This document shows, piece by piece, positions 1 to 5,689 of a stretch of 6,635 bases of DNA. Origin of the DNA: Azospirillum brasilense. GTDB taxonomy: Bacteria > Pseudomonadota > Alphaproteobacteria > Rickettsiales > UBA3002. The stretch lies in contig QFOX01000087.1 in NCBI GenBank assembly GCA_003241645.1, positions 1 to 6,635 on the forward strand. Reading direction: 5' to 3'. Numbering within the stretch: position 1 is the stretch's first letter; each line of letters opens with the position of its first letter. The notes under the pieces are model-generated. The model had not been told where the DNA came from, ran no database searches, and saw only the letters and a program-made list of their open reading frames with translations. Both the position numbers and the translations under genes were made by a program.

Positions 1-22
1 CATCCGAATACGGGAGCGCAGC

Positions 23-2419
23 ATGGCCATCATCACTGGCAGAAATTCGAACGACACCCTCACCGGCACCGCTGGCGAAGACACGATCTTCGGGCTGCTC
101 GGCAACGATGTGATCTACGGCCTCGGTGCCAGCGACCTTGTGTTCGCCGGTGGCGGCAACGACACGCTGCATGGTGGCACCGGCAACGACGTGTTGAGCG
201 GTGAAGAGGGCAACGACCTCATCAACGGTGACGAGAACGAGGATTCGCTGGTAGGCGGGCTGGGTGACGACACCATCTATGGCGGGCTCGGGCTCGACAC
301 CATCAACGGCAATGCCGGCAATGACGTGGTGCATGGCGAGGCCGGGCATGACTTCATTCTGGGCGAAGAAGGTGCCGATATCATCGACGGTGAGGAGGGC
401 GACGACATCATCAACGGTGGCGCCGATGCCGACACCGTGCGCGGTGGCGCAGGCAACGATACCATCTACGGCGACGATATTAACGGCGTGCAGGGCAATG
501 ACAGCCTCGATGGCGGGGATGGCGACGACGTCATCAACGCGGGCGGTGGCAACGATACGGTGATCGGTGGCTTAGGCATCGATGTGATCTATGCGGGCGC
601 GGGCGATGACAGCATCGACGGTGGCGACGGCAACGATACCCTCGCCGGGGAAGACGGCAACGACAGCATCATTGGTGGCGCAGGGCGCAACCTGATCGCG
701 GGCGGCGCGGGCGCCGACACGGTGATCGGCGGCGCGGATAGCGATACCGTCTATGGCGGTGAGGGCAACGACAGCGTGACCGGTGGCAATGGCGATGACC
801 TGCTGGCCACCGAAGGCGATGACGACATTGCCCGCGGCGGCAACGGCAATGACAGCCTGTATGGCTATTTCGGCAACGATTCGCTGTATGGCGATAGCGG
901 TAACGACACGCTGCTGGGGGAAGACGGCGCTGATCTACTGGATGGTGGCGACGGCCATGATGTGATCTATGCCGGTGCCGGTAACGACATCATCGTCGAT
1001 GCGTCGGGCGATAACCTGCTGAGCGGTGAAACCGGTAACGACAGCATCACCGGTGGCACGGGGCTGGACAGCATCTATGGCGGCAGTGGCGACGATGTGC
1101 TGCGCGCCGAAGCATCAGGTGTAACGATCGCGGCCGCGACCACTGGCTTTAACAACTATCTTTTTGGTGAAGACGGGAACGATAATATCACCGGCGGTAA
1201 CGGCCGTGATTTCATCACCGGCGATGCCGGTAACGATATGCTGCTGGGCGGAGCAGGAAACGACGTCATCAGCGATCTTTACGGCACGAATACGGTCAGT
1301 GGCGGCGCCGGTAATGATGAAATTTACACGGCGGGCGTGAACGACGTTATCAACGGCGATAAGGGCAATGACACCATTAATGCTGCGGGCGCGGGTGCCT
1401 ATGTGCATGGCGGTGACGGCGAAGACTGGATCGCGGCTGCCGCGGGGAGTGACCGCCTCTTCGGCGGGCTTGGCACCGATACGATCTACGCCGGTGCGGG
1501 TGACGATACGGTCATGGGCGGCACCAGCATGATTCCGGGCGACGGCAGGGATACCGATAACAACCTGCTGTTCGGGGAAGCAGGCAACGATGTGATGCTG
1601 GGCGACCGTGGCAATGACACGCTCTATGGCGGCGCGGATAATGACGCCCTGTTCGGAGAATTGGGATCGGATATCCTGAGTGGTGAAAGCGGAAACGATA
1701 AAATCGATACCGGCGGCGGCAACGCCGATATTGCCTATGGTGGCGATGGTAACGACACGATCATCGGCAATTACGCGGATGCGACTGATATGCTCATCTT
1801 TGGTGATAAGGGCCATGACGTGATCGAGGCGGGTGGCGTCAATTCAAAAATTTACGGCGGTGAAGGCAATGACCTTCTGCGCGCGCATCTGGAAACGGCC
1901 AGCAGCATGTTCCTCTCTGGCGATGCGGGCAATGATTCGCTCGATGGTGGTAATGGCGCAGACACGCTCTTCGGCGGCACGGGCGATGACCAGCTGAACG
2001 GCTATCAGGGCAACGATATTCTGCGCGGTGGCGAGGGTAATGATGTCATCGCCGAGTCGGCCAGTGTCGTTGATGTTGCAACATCAGAAACGAACATGCT
2101 GTACGGTGATGCCGGATCGGATCTATTCAATTTCCGCTACAATGCGTTCAGCCCGAATAATCCATTAACCCATACAAACGTGGTGATGGACTTTAACCTT
2201 GCCGCAGACAAATTATCCATCGATGTGCACCATATGAATGGCGATGCATTCGCGGAAACATTAGATAAATCGGCTGTTACCGGCGTAGAGCAAATCAGTT
2301 ACGGCGATTTTGGCAATGCCTTGCTATTGCATGTGGATGCAAAAGCTTCTGGCGCCACGTTCGACATCATTCTGGTCGGCCTTGGCATCGAGCATTACAG
2401 CCAAATCCAATTTGCATAG
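23..2419 (+). CDS. RTX (hemolysin-type calcium-binding repeat) protein, type I secreted
   Basis: This 798-residue protein is built from glycine/aspartate nonapeptides of the GGxGxDxUx type from about residue 5 to about 700, with dozens of GND or GDD turns. In known RTX proteins such repeats bind calcium and fold into a parallel beta-roll after export. The last 80-100 residues lack repeats. They carry VVMDFNLAADKLSID (about 719-733) and a hydrophobic tail (LLLHVDA, FDIILVGLG, ending QIQFA), as in the C-terminal secretion domains read by type I (ABC/MFP/TolC-like) exporters. There is no N-terminal signal peptide, as expected for that route. The ATG at 23 follows GGGAG at 12-16. I see no protease, lipase, adhesin or toxin domain, so the role is open: surface layer, adhesion, biofilm or calcium-dependent matrix are possible. 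Exporter genes are not in the window. Family and secretion route are secure; function is not. Confidence 0.95.
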   Translation: MAIITGRNSNDTLTGTAGEDTIFGLLGNDVIYGLGASDLVFAGGGNDTLHGGTGNDVLSGEEGNDLINGDENEDSLVGGLGDDTIYGGLGLDTINGNAGNDVVHGEAGHDFILGEEGADIIDGEEGDDIINGGADADTVRGGAGNDTIYGDDINGVQGNDSLDGGDGDDVINAGGGNDTVIGGLGIDVIYAGAGDDSIDGGDGNDTLAGEDGNDSIIGGAGRNLIAGGAGADTVIGGADSDTVYGGEGNDSVTGGNGDDLLATEGDDDIARGGNGNDSLYGYFGNDSLYGDSGNDTLLGEDGADLLDGGDGHDVIYAGAGNDIIVDASGDNLLSGETGNDSITGGTGLDSIYGGSGDDVLRAEASGVTIAAATTGFNNYLFGEDGNDNITGGNGRDFITGDAGNDMLLGGAGNDVISDLYGTNTVSGGAGNDEIYTAGVNDVINGDKGNDTINAAGAGAYVHGGDGEDWIAAAAGSDRLFGGLGTDTIYAGAGDDTVMGGTSMIPGDGRDTDNNLLFGEAGNDVMLGDRGNDTLYGGADNDALFGELGSDILSGESGNDKIDTGGGNADIAYGGDGNDTIIGNYADATDMLIFGDKGHDVIEAGGVNSKIYGGEGNDLLRAHLETASSMFLSGDAGNDSLDGGNGADTLFGGTGDDQLNGYQGNDILRGGEGNDVIAESASVVDVATSETNMLYGDAGSDLFNFRYNAFSPNNPLTHTNVVMDFNLAADKLSIDVHHMNGDAFAETLDKSAVTGVEQISYGDFGNALLLHVDAKASGATFDIILVGLGIEHYSQIQFA
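35..2125 (+). repeat. RTX nonapeptide-coding repeat array
   Basis: The coding sequence holds a long run of degenerate 27-base units coding for GGxGNDxUx peptides, seen in the DNA as recurring GGCAACGA, GGTAACGA and GGCGATGA words. The array is interrupted at about residues 363-385, 498-522, 583-599, 621-638 and 677-699 by non-repeat insertions. Each of these returns to the repeat register through a (L/M)(L/F)xG(E/D)xG-type segment. Unit boundaries are approximate because the repeats are diverged. Confidence 0.85.
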
Positions 2420-2548
2420 CGATGCTATATCACCGCCTGATTCTGGCTTGATACCATCGGTGTGCCTGCATGCAGCGAATTGATGGGCAGGGGATTATCT
2501 CTTGCTCATCCACCGCACATCGCAGTGGGCAAACCAAAGGAGAGTATC

Positions 2549-2689
2549 ATGACTAACTACAATCCTTCGTCGCAAGACCGTACCAAGCAACCGTCGCAGA
2601 ACAAGCCGTCGGCGGATAAGTCGCAGCAGTCGCGCCAAGGCCAGCCGGGTGCAAACCCGCAAAGCCAGCGCGACAGCGAACGCCGCTAG
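2549..2689 (+). CDS. Small hydrophilic, low-complexity protein (46 aa), function unknown
   Basis: The ATG at 2549 follows a strong Shine-Dalgarno sequence, AAAGGAG at 2536-2542. An in-frame ATG at 2462 would add 29 residues but has no comparable site, so the shorter form is preferred. The product starts MTNYNPSSQDRTKQ and is almost entirely polar: rich in Gln, Ser, Pro, Lys, Arg and Asn, with no hydrophobic core, cysteine, signal peptide or membrane segment. It is probably intrinsically disordered and cytoplasmic. A good intrinsic terminator starts 24 bases after the stop, which supports a real, separately ended transcript. Similar small Q/S/P-rich proteins occur in proteobacteria without assigned function. 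The neighbouring envelope/stress genes suggest a stress role, but that is inference only. Confidence 0.72.
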   Translation: MTNYNPSSQDRTKQPSQNKPSADKSQQSRQGQPGANPQSQRDSERR

Positions 2690-2712
2690 TTCGCGGGTCT
2701 GGTACCTGTAAG

Positions 2713-2746
2713 AAGGGCGCGCCCACTGGGCGTGCCCTTTTCTTTT
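2713..2746 (+). terminator. Rho-independent terminator of the 46-aa gene
   Basis: The arm AAGGGCGCGCCC (2713-2724) pairs with GGGCGTGCCCTT (2728-2739) over 12 bp with one G-U wobble and a three-base loop. TTTTCTTTT follows. It lies directly downstream of the stop at 2689 and converges on the minus-strand terminator that starts 25 bases further on. Confidence 0.9.
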
Positions 2747-2771
2747 GCGGCGATAAAATTTTACACAGCAC

Positions 2772-2808
2772 AAAAAGTAAGGGTGTGCCGGATCGCTCCG
2801 ACACACCC
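2772..2808 (-). terminator. Rho-independent terminator of the lipoprotein/UPF0391 operon
   Basis: Read on the minus strand, GGGTGTGTCGGA (2808-2797) pairs with TCCGGCACACCC (2792-2781) over 12 bp with one G-U wobble and a GCGA loop. TTACTTTTT follows (2780-2772). It sits 31 bases after the stop of the UPF0391 gene. On the plus strand the same stem has a C-A mismatch and no T-run, so it is oriented for minus-strand transcripts. Confidence 0.88.
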
Positions 2809-2839
2809 CTCAATCACCCCGGAGGGGGTAACTGTTACA

Positions 2840-3025
2840 CTACGCCAGCGGCGGCGTAGCGCGGCGCCCGGTGATGGCGCTGTAAAGCAGGCTGGCCACG
2901 AACAGTACTACGAACAGTACGGCCAGGAATTTAGCGATGCTTACGAAAGTGCCGGCCAGGCCACCGAAGCCGAATACGGCCGCGATGATGGCGAGCAGGA
3001 AGAAGGTAATGGCCCAGTTAATCAT
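2840..3025 (-). CDS. UPF0391 (DUF1328) family small membrane protein, YtjA-like
   Basis: The 61-residue protein has two hydrophobic segments, about residues 3-18 and 33-50. They are joined by the family's conserved GFGGLAGT stretch (19-26) and followed by A31-K32, closely resembling the pattern in E. coli YtjA (FGFGG.AG...AK). A short basic tail (TGRR) follows the second helix, so both ends are probably cytoplasmic. It is an inner-membrane protein of unknown biochemical role; E. coli YtjA is a similarly small membrane protein. The ATG at 3025 is preceded by AGGAG (complement of 3032-3036). The gene starts 34 bases after the lipoprotein stop with no terminator between, so the two are probably co-transcribed and end at the terminator at 2772-2808. 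Family assignment is firm; function is unknown. Confidence 0.92.
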   Translation of the reverse strand: MINWAITFFLLAIIAAVFGFGGLAGTFVSIAKFLAVLFVVLFVASLLYSAITGRRATPPLA

Positions 3026-3059
3026 GATGATCTCCTATTGGTGTGTGTGGGGTGAACGG

Positions 3060-3305
3060 TTAGCGCCAAACGGGCTTGCCGAAGTTAACGTCGTTTTTGT
3101 CGGTCAGCGCACCGCCGGCAGCACCGATCGCGCCACCAACAACCGCACCGGTACCAATGCTACCACCGGTCAGCGCGCCTGCGGCGGCACCGGTCGCGGC
3201 ACCAAGGCCTGCACCCGACAGGGCGCGGTCGCCCTGGGTTTCGCCGCATGCGGCCAGAAGAACAATCGTGCAGCCCAGTGCTGCCATCGTACGAACAGTT
3301 TTCAT
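3060..3305 (-). CDS. Glycine-zipper lipoprotein, OsmB-like
   Basis: The 81-residue protein begins MKTVRTMAALGCTIVLLAAC, a lipoprotein signal peptide with lipobox LAAC and the modified cysteine at residue 20. Glycine at +2 rather than aspartate predicts outer-membrane sorting. Residues about 29-66 are a glycine zipper of GxxxG spacing (SGAGLGAATGAAAGALTGG and following), as in OsmB and related Gly-zipper proteins. A short polar tail ends KPVWR. The frame is open up to 3482, but the start at 3305 is chosen because AGGAG (complement of 3314-3318) stands just upstream and the lipobox is then at the normal distance. OsmB of E. coli is an osmotically induced outer-membrane lipoprotein. The same role here is inference, since glycine zippers occur in many envelope proteins. 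It is probably the first gene of a two-gene operon with the UPF0391 gene. Confidence 0.88.
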   Translation of the reverse strand: MKTVRTMAALGCTIVLLAACGETQGDRALSGAGLGAATGAAAGALTGGSIGTGAVVGGAIGAAGGALTDKNDVNFGKPVWR

Positions 3306-3437
3306 GATAAAATCTCCTAGAGTGAATGAGCTGCAGGGTCGTCTGCATTGACCCCACCCTATCGCCAGCCTGTTCAGGGTGCGATGCGCAGGCACGCGCC
3401 CATACATAAAGAACGGATAAAGGGTCGCGCGGCGCGC

Positions 3438-3463
3438 AAAAAAAACTGCGCCCGAAGGCGCAG
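3438..3463 (-). terminator. Rho-independent terminator of the FAS1-like gene
   Basis: On the minus strand CTGCGCC (3463-3457), a TTCG tetraloop (3456-3453) and GGCGCAG (3452-3446) are followed by eight uninterrupted T (3445-3438). The seven-pair GC-rich stem with the very stable UUCG loop and U-tract is a textbook terminator. It lies 30 bases after the stop at 3493 and separates that gene from the lipoprotein operon. Confidence 0.93.
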
Positions 3464-3492
3464 CAAGGCAGGGATGGGGCAAGAAGGATGGA

Positions 3493-3990
3493 TTAGAGGT
3501 TCTGCGCCGAGATCGGGCCGCCGATGAGGTAGATGGTACCTTCCGGGTTCTTGATCACGCCGTTCACGCGCTGGCCGTCCACGTAGTAGCTGTTGCCGGT
3601 GCGCGAGAGTTCAATTTCGTCGCCGTTGATGGCGGTCGCCGTGTCGGCATTGCCGTGCATGGTGGTCAGGCCCACGCGGCCTTCCACAATGTAGTGTTCA
3701 ATCGCATGCTCGGGGCTGGCGGGGTCAAAGGCGCTGTCCACCAGCACGAACGCGGTGTAGCCCTTGGCAATATCCAGCTGGCTGTTGATGGTCGAGTTAG
3801 CCAGCCACTGCTTGAATTCGGTGGCTTCCTTGCCTTCGATGCGCGAGGCGATGAATGCGCCCAGCGGCTGCGGCGCGGCTGCTTCCACCGACACGCCGGG
3901 GTAGCTGTAGAGCACGGTCTGTGCTTGGGTCTGCATGGCGCCGAGGATGGTGGCGGTGGCAACGGTTACGGAAAGCATAAACTTGTTCAT
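3493..3990 (-). CDS. Secreted fasciclin (FAS1)-like protein
   Basis: The 165-residue protein has a Sec signal peptide: MNKFM, a hydrophobic stretch to about residue 19, and likely cleavage after TQA (21-23). The mature part resembles one divergent FAS1 domain. GYTAFVLVDSAFDP (77-90) matches the H1 box (TVFAPTDEAF type), HYIVEGRVGL (99-108) matches the YH-V-G box, and GTIYLIGGPI (151-160) matches the closing NGxIHxID box. FAS1 domains act in cell adhesion and matrix contact, so a periplasmic or surface role is likely. The mature protein is about as long as a single FAS1 domain. The box residues are partly replaced, for example VLVDSAF for APTDEAF, so it is a remote member. The ATG at 3990 is preceded by AAAAGGAG on the minus strand. 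It has its own terminator and seems monocistronic. Confidence 0.8.
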   Translation of the reverse strand: MNKFMLSVTVATATILGAMQTQAQTVLYSYPGVSVEAAAPQPLGAFIASRIEGKEATEFKQWLANSTINSQLDIAKGYTAFVLVDSAFDPASPEHAIEHYIVEGRVGLTTMHGNADTATAINGDEIELSRTGNSYYVDGQRVNGVIKNPEGTIYLIGGPISAQNL

Positions 3991-4026
3991 GAGGGATCTC
4001 CTTTTGATGAGTGACGTGAGAGGAGA

Positions 4027-4036
4027 TTACGCGTAA
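4027..4036. promoter_or_regulatory. Perfect palindrome TTACGCGTAA upstream of the FAS1-like gene
   Basis: This ten-base perfect palindrome lies 36 bases upstream of the ATG at 3990, in the probable 5' leader or promoter of the minus-strand gene. Its symmetry and place would suit a dimeric regulator, but a single 10-mer can arise by chance. Confidence 0.25.
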
Positions 4037-4187
4037 CCCGCTTCAACATGCAGTGGGGCAGGGGCCGCGGAACAGTTAAGGGAAAATAAATGCGGTGGGG
4101 GGTAGCTTTAGAAAATATTTTATGCACAATAGATCAGTGCTTGTTTGGTAAGCCTGCTCGTCCGTGCAAAGATTTCATCAGCCAAAC

Positions 4188-4256
4188 GATAATAACGTAA
4201 ACCCTACCAAGTTTATTATCTGACAAGAGATTACGGACGCGACTTTTAGATAATAA
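4188..4256. promoter_or_regulatory. Three copies of octamer GATAATAA (two direct, one inverted) upstream of 4281
   Basis: GATAATAA stands at 4188-4195 and 4249-4256, and its exact reverse complement TTATTATC at 4213-4220. The second and third copies form an inverted repeat with 8-bp arms and 28 bases between. The last copy ends 24 bases before the ATG at 4281 and could overlap a -10 element (GATAAT). This arrangement would fit operator sites for a regulator of the downstream gene. The region is AT-rich, which makes chance copies more likely. Confidence 0.35.
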
Positions 4257-4280
4257 TCTTGGCAAACATGGGATTATGTT

Positions 4281-5054
4281 ATGAACCATATCGACTATTT
4301 CAAACGCCAAGCCAAAAACCTGTTCAAGGATTACAAAACCCAATTCGTGGATGAATCGGGCAGCGTGTCTATTTACGGCTACAAACCTAAGTATTTCGAC
4401 ATCAACGGCATCTTTATGGACTATGGTTGGAATGAGGAAAATTTAACCCTCATGAAGATACAGCATATCTTCGCGGTGCTTGTCGGCTTTGAAAGTTGGG
4501 CGGAATTGATAAATTCCTCTGAAGCGGAACTGGAGCTTGCGAAGCTCCTATTCGACAACCAGCATAAGATTTCCCTTGATGGCTGGCAAATGTATATCGC
4601 TGGAGAAGAACGGGATAATAACACTACATTCGATACCAAAAGCAGAATTGAAATCTTCAAAGCTGCTTTCGCTAACGTGGAAGGGCATCACAATACCTTC
4701 GGTGATTACCGCCTACACAAGAAACCAGATAGTGGGCGAGAGATAAAAAGGCCGCAGCCTGCTATTAAAGCCAACCCGGATGGAATATCGAGCAGGAGCG
4801 TTACCTATCTTAAAGGTATTACTACGTTACATTATACGAAGCGCGATATCGAAAAATTCGACGTTGGTGACGAAGCATGGATATCATGGGATGGCAAAAA
4901 AGCGTTGCCCGTTATTATTACTGAGGTCGATGATCGTCACTATAGTGTCAAAATTGAGCGCCCGCTAAAGCAGGCAGGAAATGTACATTCTCTGTTTCTT
5001 GACGAAGTCAGGAGTACTCCAGAGGCGGCCTGCCAAAATTGCGTAACGCTTTAA
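4281..5054 (+). CDS. Conserved hypothetical protein, uncharacterised family (257 aa)
   Basis: I do not recognise a named function. The N-terminal 100 residues (YFKRQAKNLFKDYKTQ at 6-21, KIQHIFAVLVGFESWAELI at 59-77, then LELAKLLFDNQ at 84-94) look like a helical module. Similar modules occur in uncharacterised bacterial proteins and in glyoxalase-related N-terminal domains, where a basic amphipathic helix precedes an A/Q-H-xx-A-xxxGFxxW box. Residues 100-145 are a polar helical link. Residues 190-243 (FDVGDEAWISWDGKKALPVIITEVDD and following) look like a small beta-barrel, SH3/KOW-like. The end, CQNCVTL, carries a CxxC pair. There is no signal peptide or membrane segment, so it is probably cytoplasmic. 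The ATG at 4281 lacks a good Shine-Dalgarno site. The gene is clearly AT-richer than its neighbours, suggesting transfer. A hairpin terminator follows at 5063. Confidence 0.82.
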   Translation: MNHIDYFKRQAKNLFKDYKTQFVDESGSVSIYGYKPKYFDINGIFMDYGWNEENLTLMKIQHIFAVLVGFESWAELINSSEAELELAKLLFDNQHKISLDGWQMYIAGEERDNNTTFDTKSRIEIFKAAFANVEGHHNTFGDYRLHKKPDSGREIKRPQPAIKANPDGISSRSVTYLKGITTLHYTKRDIEKFDVGDEAWISWDGKKALPVIITEVDDRHYSVKIERPLKQAGNVHSLFLDEVRSTPEAACQNCVTL

Positions 5055-5062
5055 CTGTCTAA

Positions 5063-5111
5063 AAAAGTAGCGCGCCAGCATTGGTAGGGTTTGCCGATGC
5101 TGGCGACTTTT
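5063..5111 (+). terminator. Hairpin terminator after the 4281 gene
   Basis: CGCCAGCAT (5073-5081) pairs perfectly with ATGCTGGCG (5097-5105) around a 15-base loop. The outer bases AAAAGT (5063-5068) also pair with ACTTTT (5106-5111), leaving a four-base bulge. The T-run at 5108-5111 (then CT) acts as the U-tract. It starts eight bases after the stop at 5054. The loop is longer than usual, and the A/T symmetry means it could work on both strands. Confidence 0.75.
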
Positions 5112-5344
5112 CTAATCGAACTTTCTGGGCATGGCCGTGGCAGGCAATTCTGAGTCAACATCTAGAAAATGCAGTCCTCTTTGGTAACACCGCAATATGG
5201 CTTCAATCGAATTGCCCACATCTGGCGCTGGCAGCGAGGTTGGACGGGATTCCAAGATATCGGATAAGAAATGATGCTGCATAGCGGAGTGACGCGGGTT
5301 TGCTAAGCCGCGCCCTGCGGGCTGCTCGGCGGGGCCTCACAGTC

Positions 5345-5366
5345 CAAACGGCCTGCTGGCCGTTTG
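5345..5366. repeat. Inverted repeat CAAACGGCC / GGCCGTTTG
   Basis: Perfect nine-base arms (5345-5353 and 5358-5366) surround a TGCT loop. Smaller potential stems flank it: GCCC/GGGC at 5312-5315 and 5319-5322 inside GCCG/CGGC, and CGCTGG/CCAGCG at 5374-5379 and 5398-5403. There is no T-run, so it is not a terminator. Confidence 0.7.
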
Positions 5367-5410
5367 CGCGAACCGCTGGCTGCGCCACGCGCTTCGACCA
5401 GCGACCTTCC

Positions 5411-5453
5411 CCAAACACAAAAGCCATCCGGAAGGGATGGCTTTTGTGTTTGG
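5411..5453. repeat. Perfect 19-bp inverted repeat, possible bidirectional terminator
   Basis: The arm at 5411-5429 (CCAAACACAAAAGCCATCC) is matched perfectly by its reverse complement at 5435-5453, with a five-base GGAAG loop. The centre (GCCATCC/GGATGGC) is GC-rich, and the next bases are AAAAG/CTTTT. Transcripts from either side would therefore form a stem ending in a short U-run, the design of a bidirectional terminator. No gene abuts it: the nearest plus-strand stop is at 5054, already served by a terminator, and the nearest downstream gene runs plus. It may end an unrecognised transcript or be a mobile palindrome. Confidence 0.8.
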
Positions 5454-5583
5454 TGGACATTGGTCACACAGTTTCCAACCCACTGATTTCGACCCTACAA
5501 GACTGGAATTCGATACTCAATGCAAAATGCAACGCCATGCAACGCGCGGAAACGGCAATGGCGGTTCGGCTCTAACCATATGA

Positions 5584-5639
5584 TTTCCCTCGGTCGCTCC
5601 CCCGACAACATCCATTCCTGGGCGAGCGGTCGGGGGAAA
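5584..5639. repeat. Large imperfect hairpin between repeat groups
   Basis: Bases 5584-5603 (TTTCCCTCGGTCGCTCCCCC) can pair with 5620-5639 (GGGCGAGCGGTCGGGGGAAA). In RNA this gives 16 Watson-Crick pairs, three G-U wobbles and one C-C mismatch around a 16-base loop. The wobbles favour the plus-strand transcript as the folded form. The final A of the second arm is the first base of the ATGCAACGC copy at 5639. Confidence 0.65.
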
Positions 5640-5689
5640 TGCAACGCATGCAACGCGACGAAATAAATGCAACGCCGTGCAACGCGATG

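Larger units (their letters stand above)
3991..4280. other. Divergent intergenic region between the FAS1-like gene and the gene at 4281
   Basis: This 290-base stretch must carry promoters for both flanking genes. It is GC-mixed near 4040-4100 and AT-rich from about 4100 to 4280. I see no -35/-10 pair good enough to call on either strand. It contains a perfect 10-bp palindrome near the FAS1-like gene (4027-4036), the palindrome AAAATATTTT (4112-4121), and three copies of GATAATAA in mixed orientation close to the plus-strand gene. An open frame on the minus strand at 4134-4343 overlaps the start of the 4281 gene and has no family features, so it is not called. Confidence 0.6.

Noticed and set aside
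1115..1816. Minus-strand open frame of 233 codons inside the RTX gene.
   Set aside because: It is the antisense shadow of the regular RTX repeat codons, which avoid stops on that strand; it has no independent start signal.
2416..2428. Hairpin ATAGC/GCTAT at the end of the RTX gene as a terminator.
   Set aside because: Only five pairs, rich in A/T, overlapping the stop codon, and no T-run follows.
3306..3482. N-terminal extension of the lipoprotein gene to 3482.
   Set aside because: It would bury the lipobox signal peptide inside the protein and run into the terminator of the upstream gene; the start at 3305 has a clear AGGAG.
4134..4343. Minus-strand open frame of 69 codons across the divergent intergenic region.
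   Set aside because: It overlaps the start of the 4281 gene, lacks a ribosome binding site and shows no family features.
5203..5460. Minus-strand open frame of 85 codons.
   Set aside because: No ribosome binding site, a product without recognisable features, and the frame is built on the palindromes of this region.
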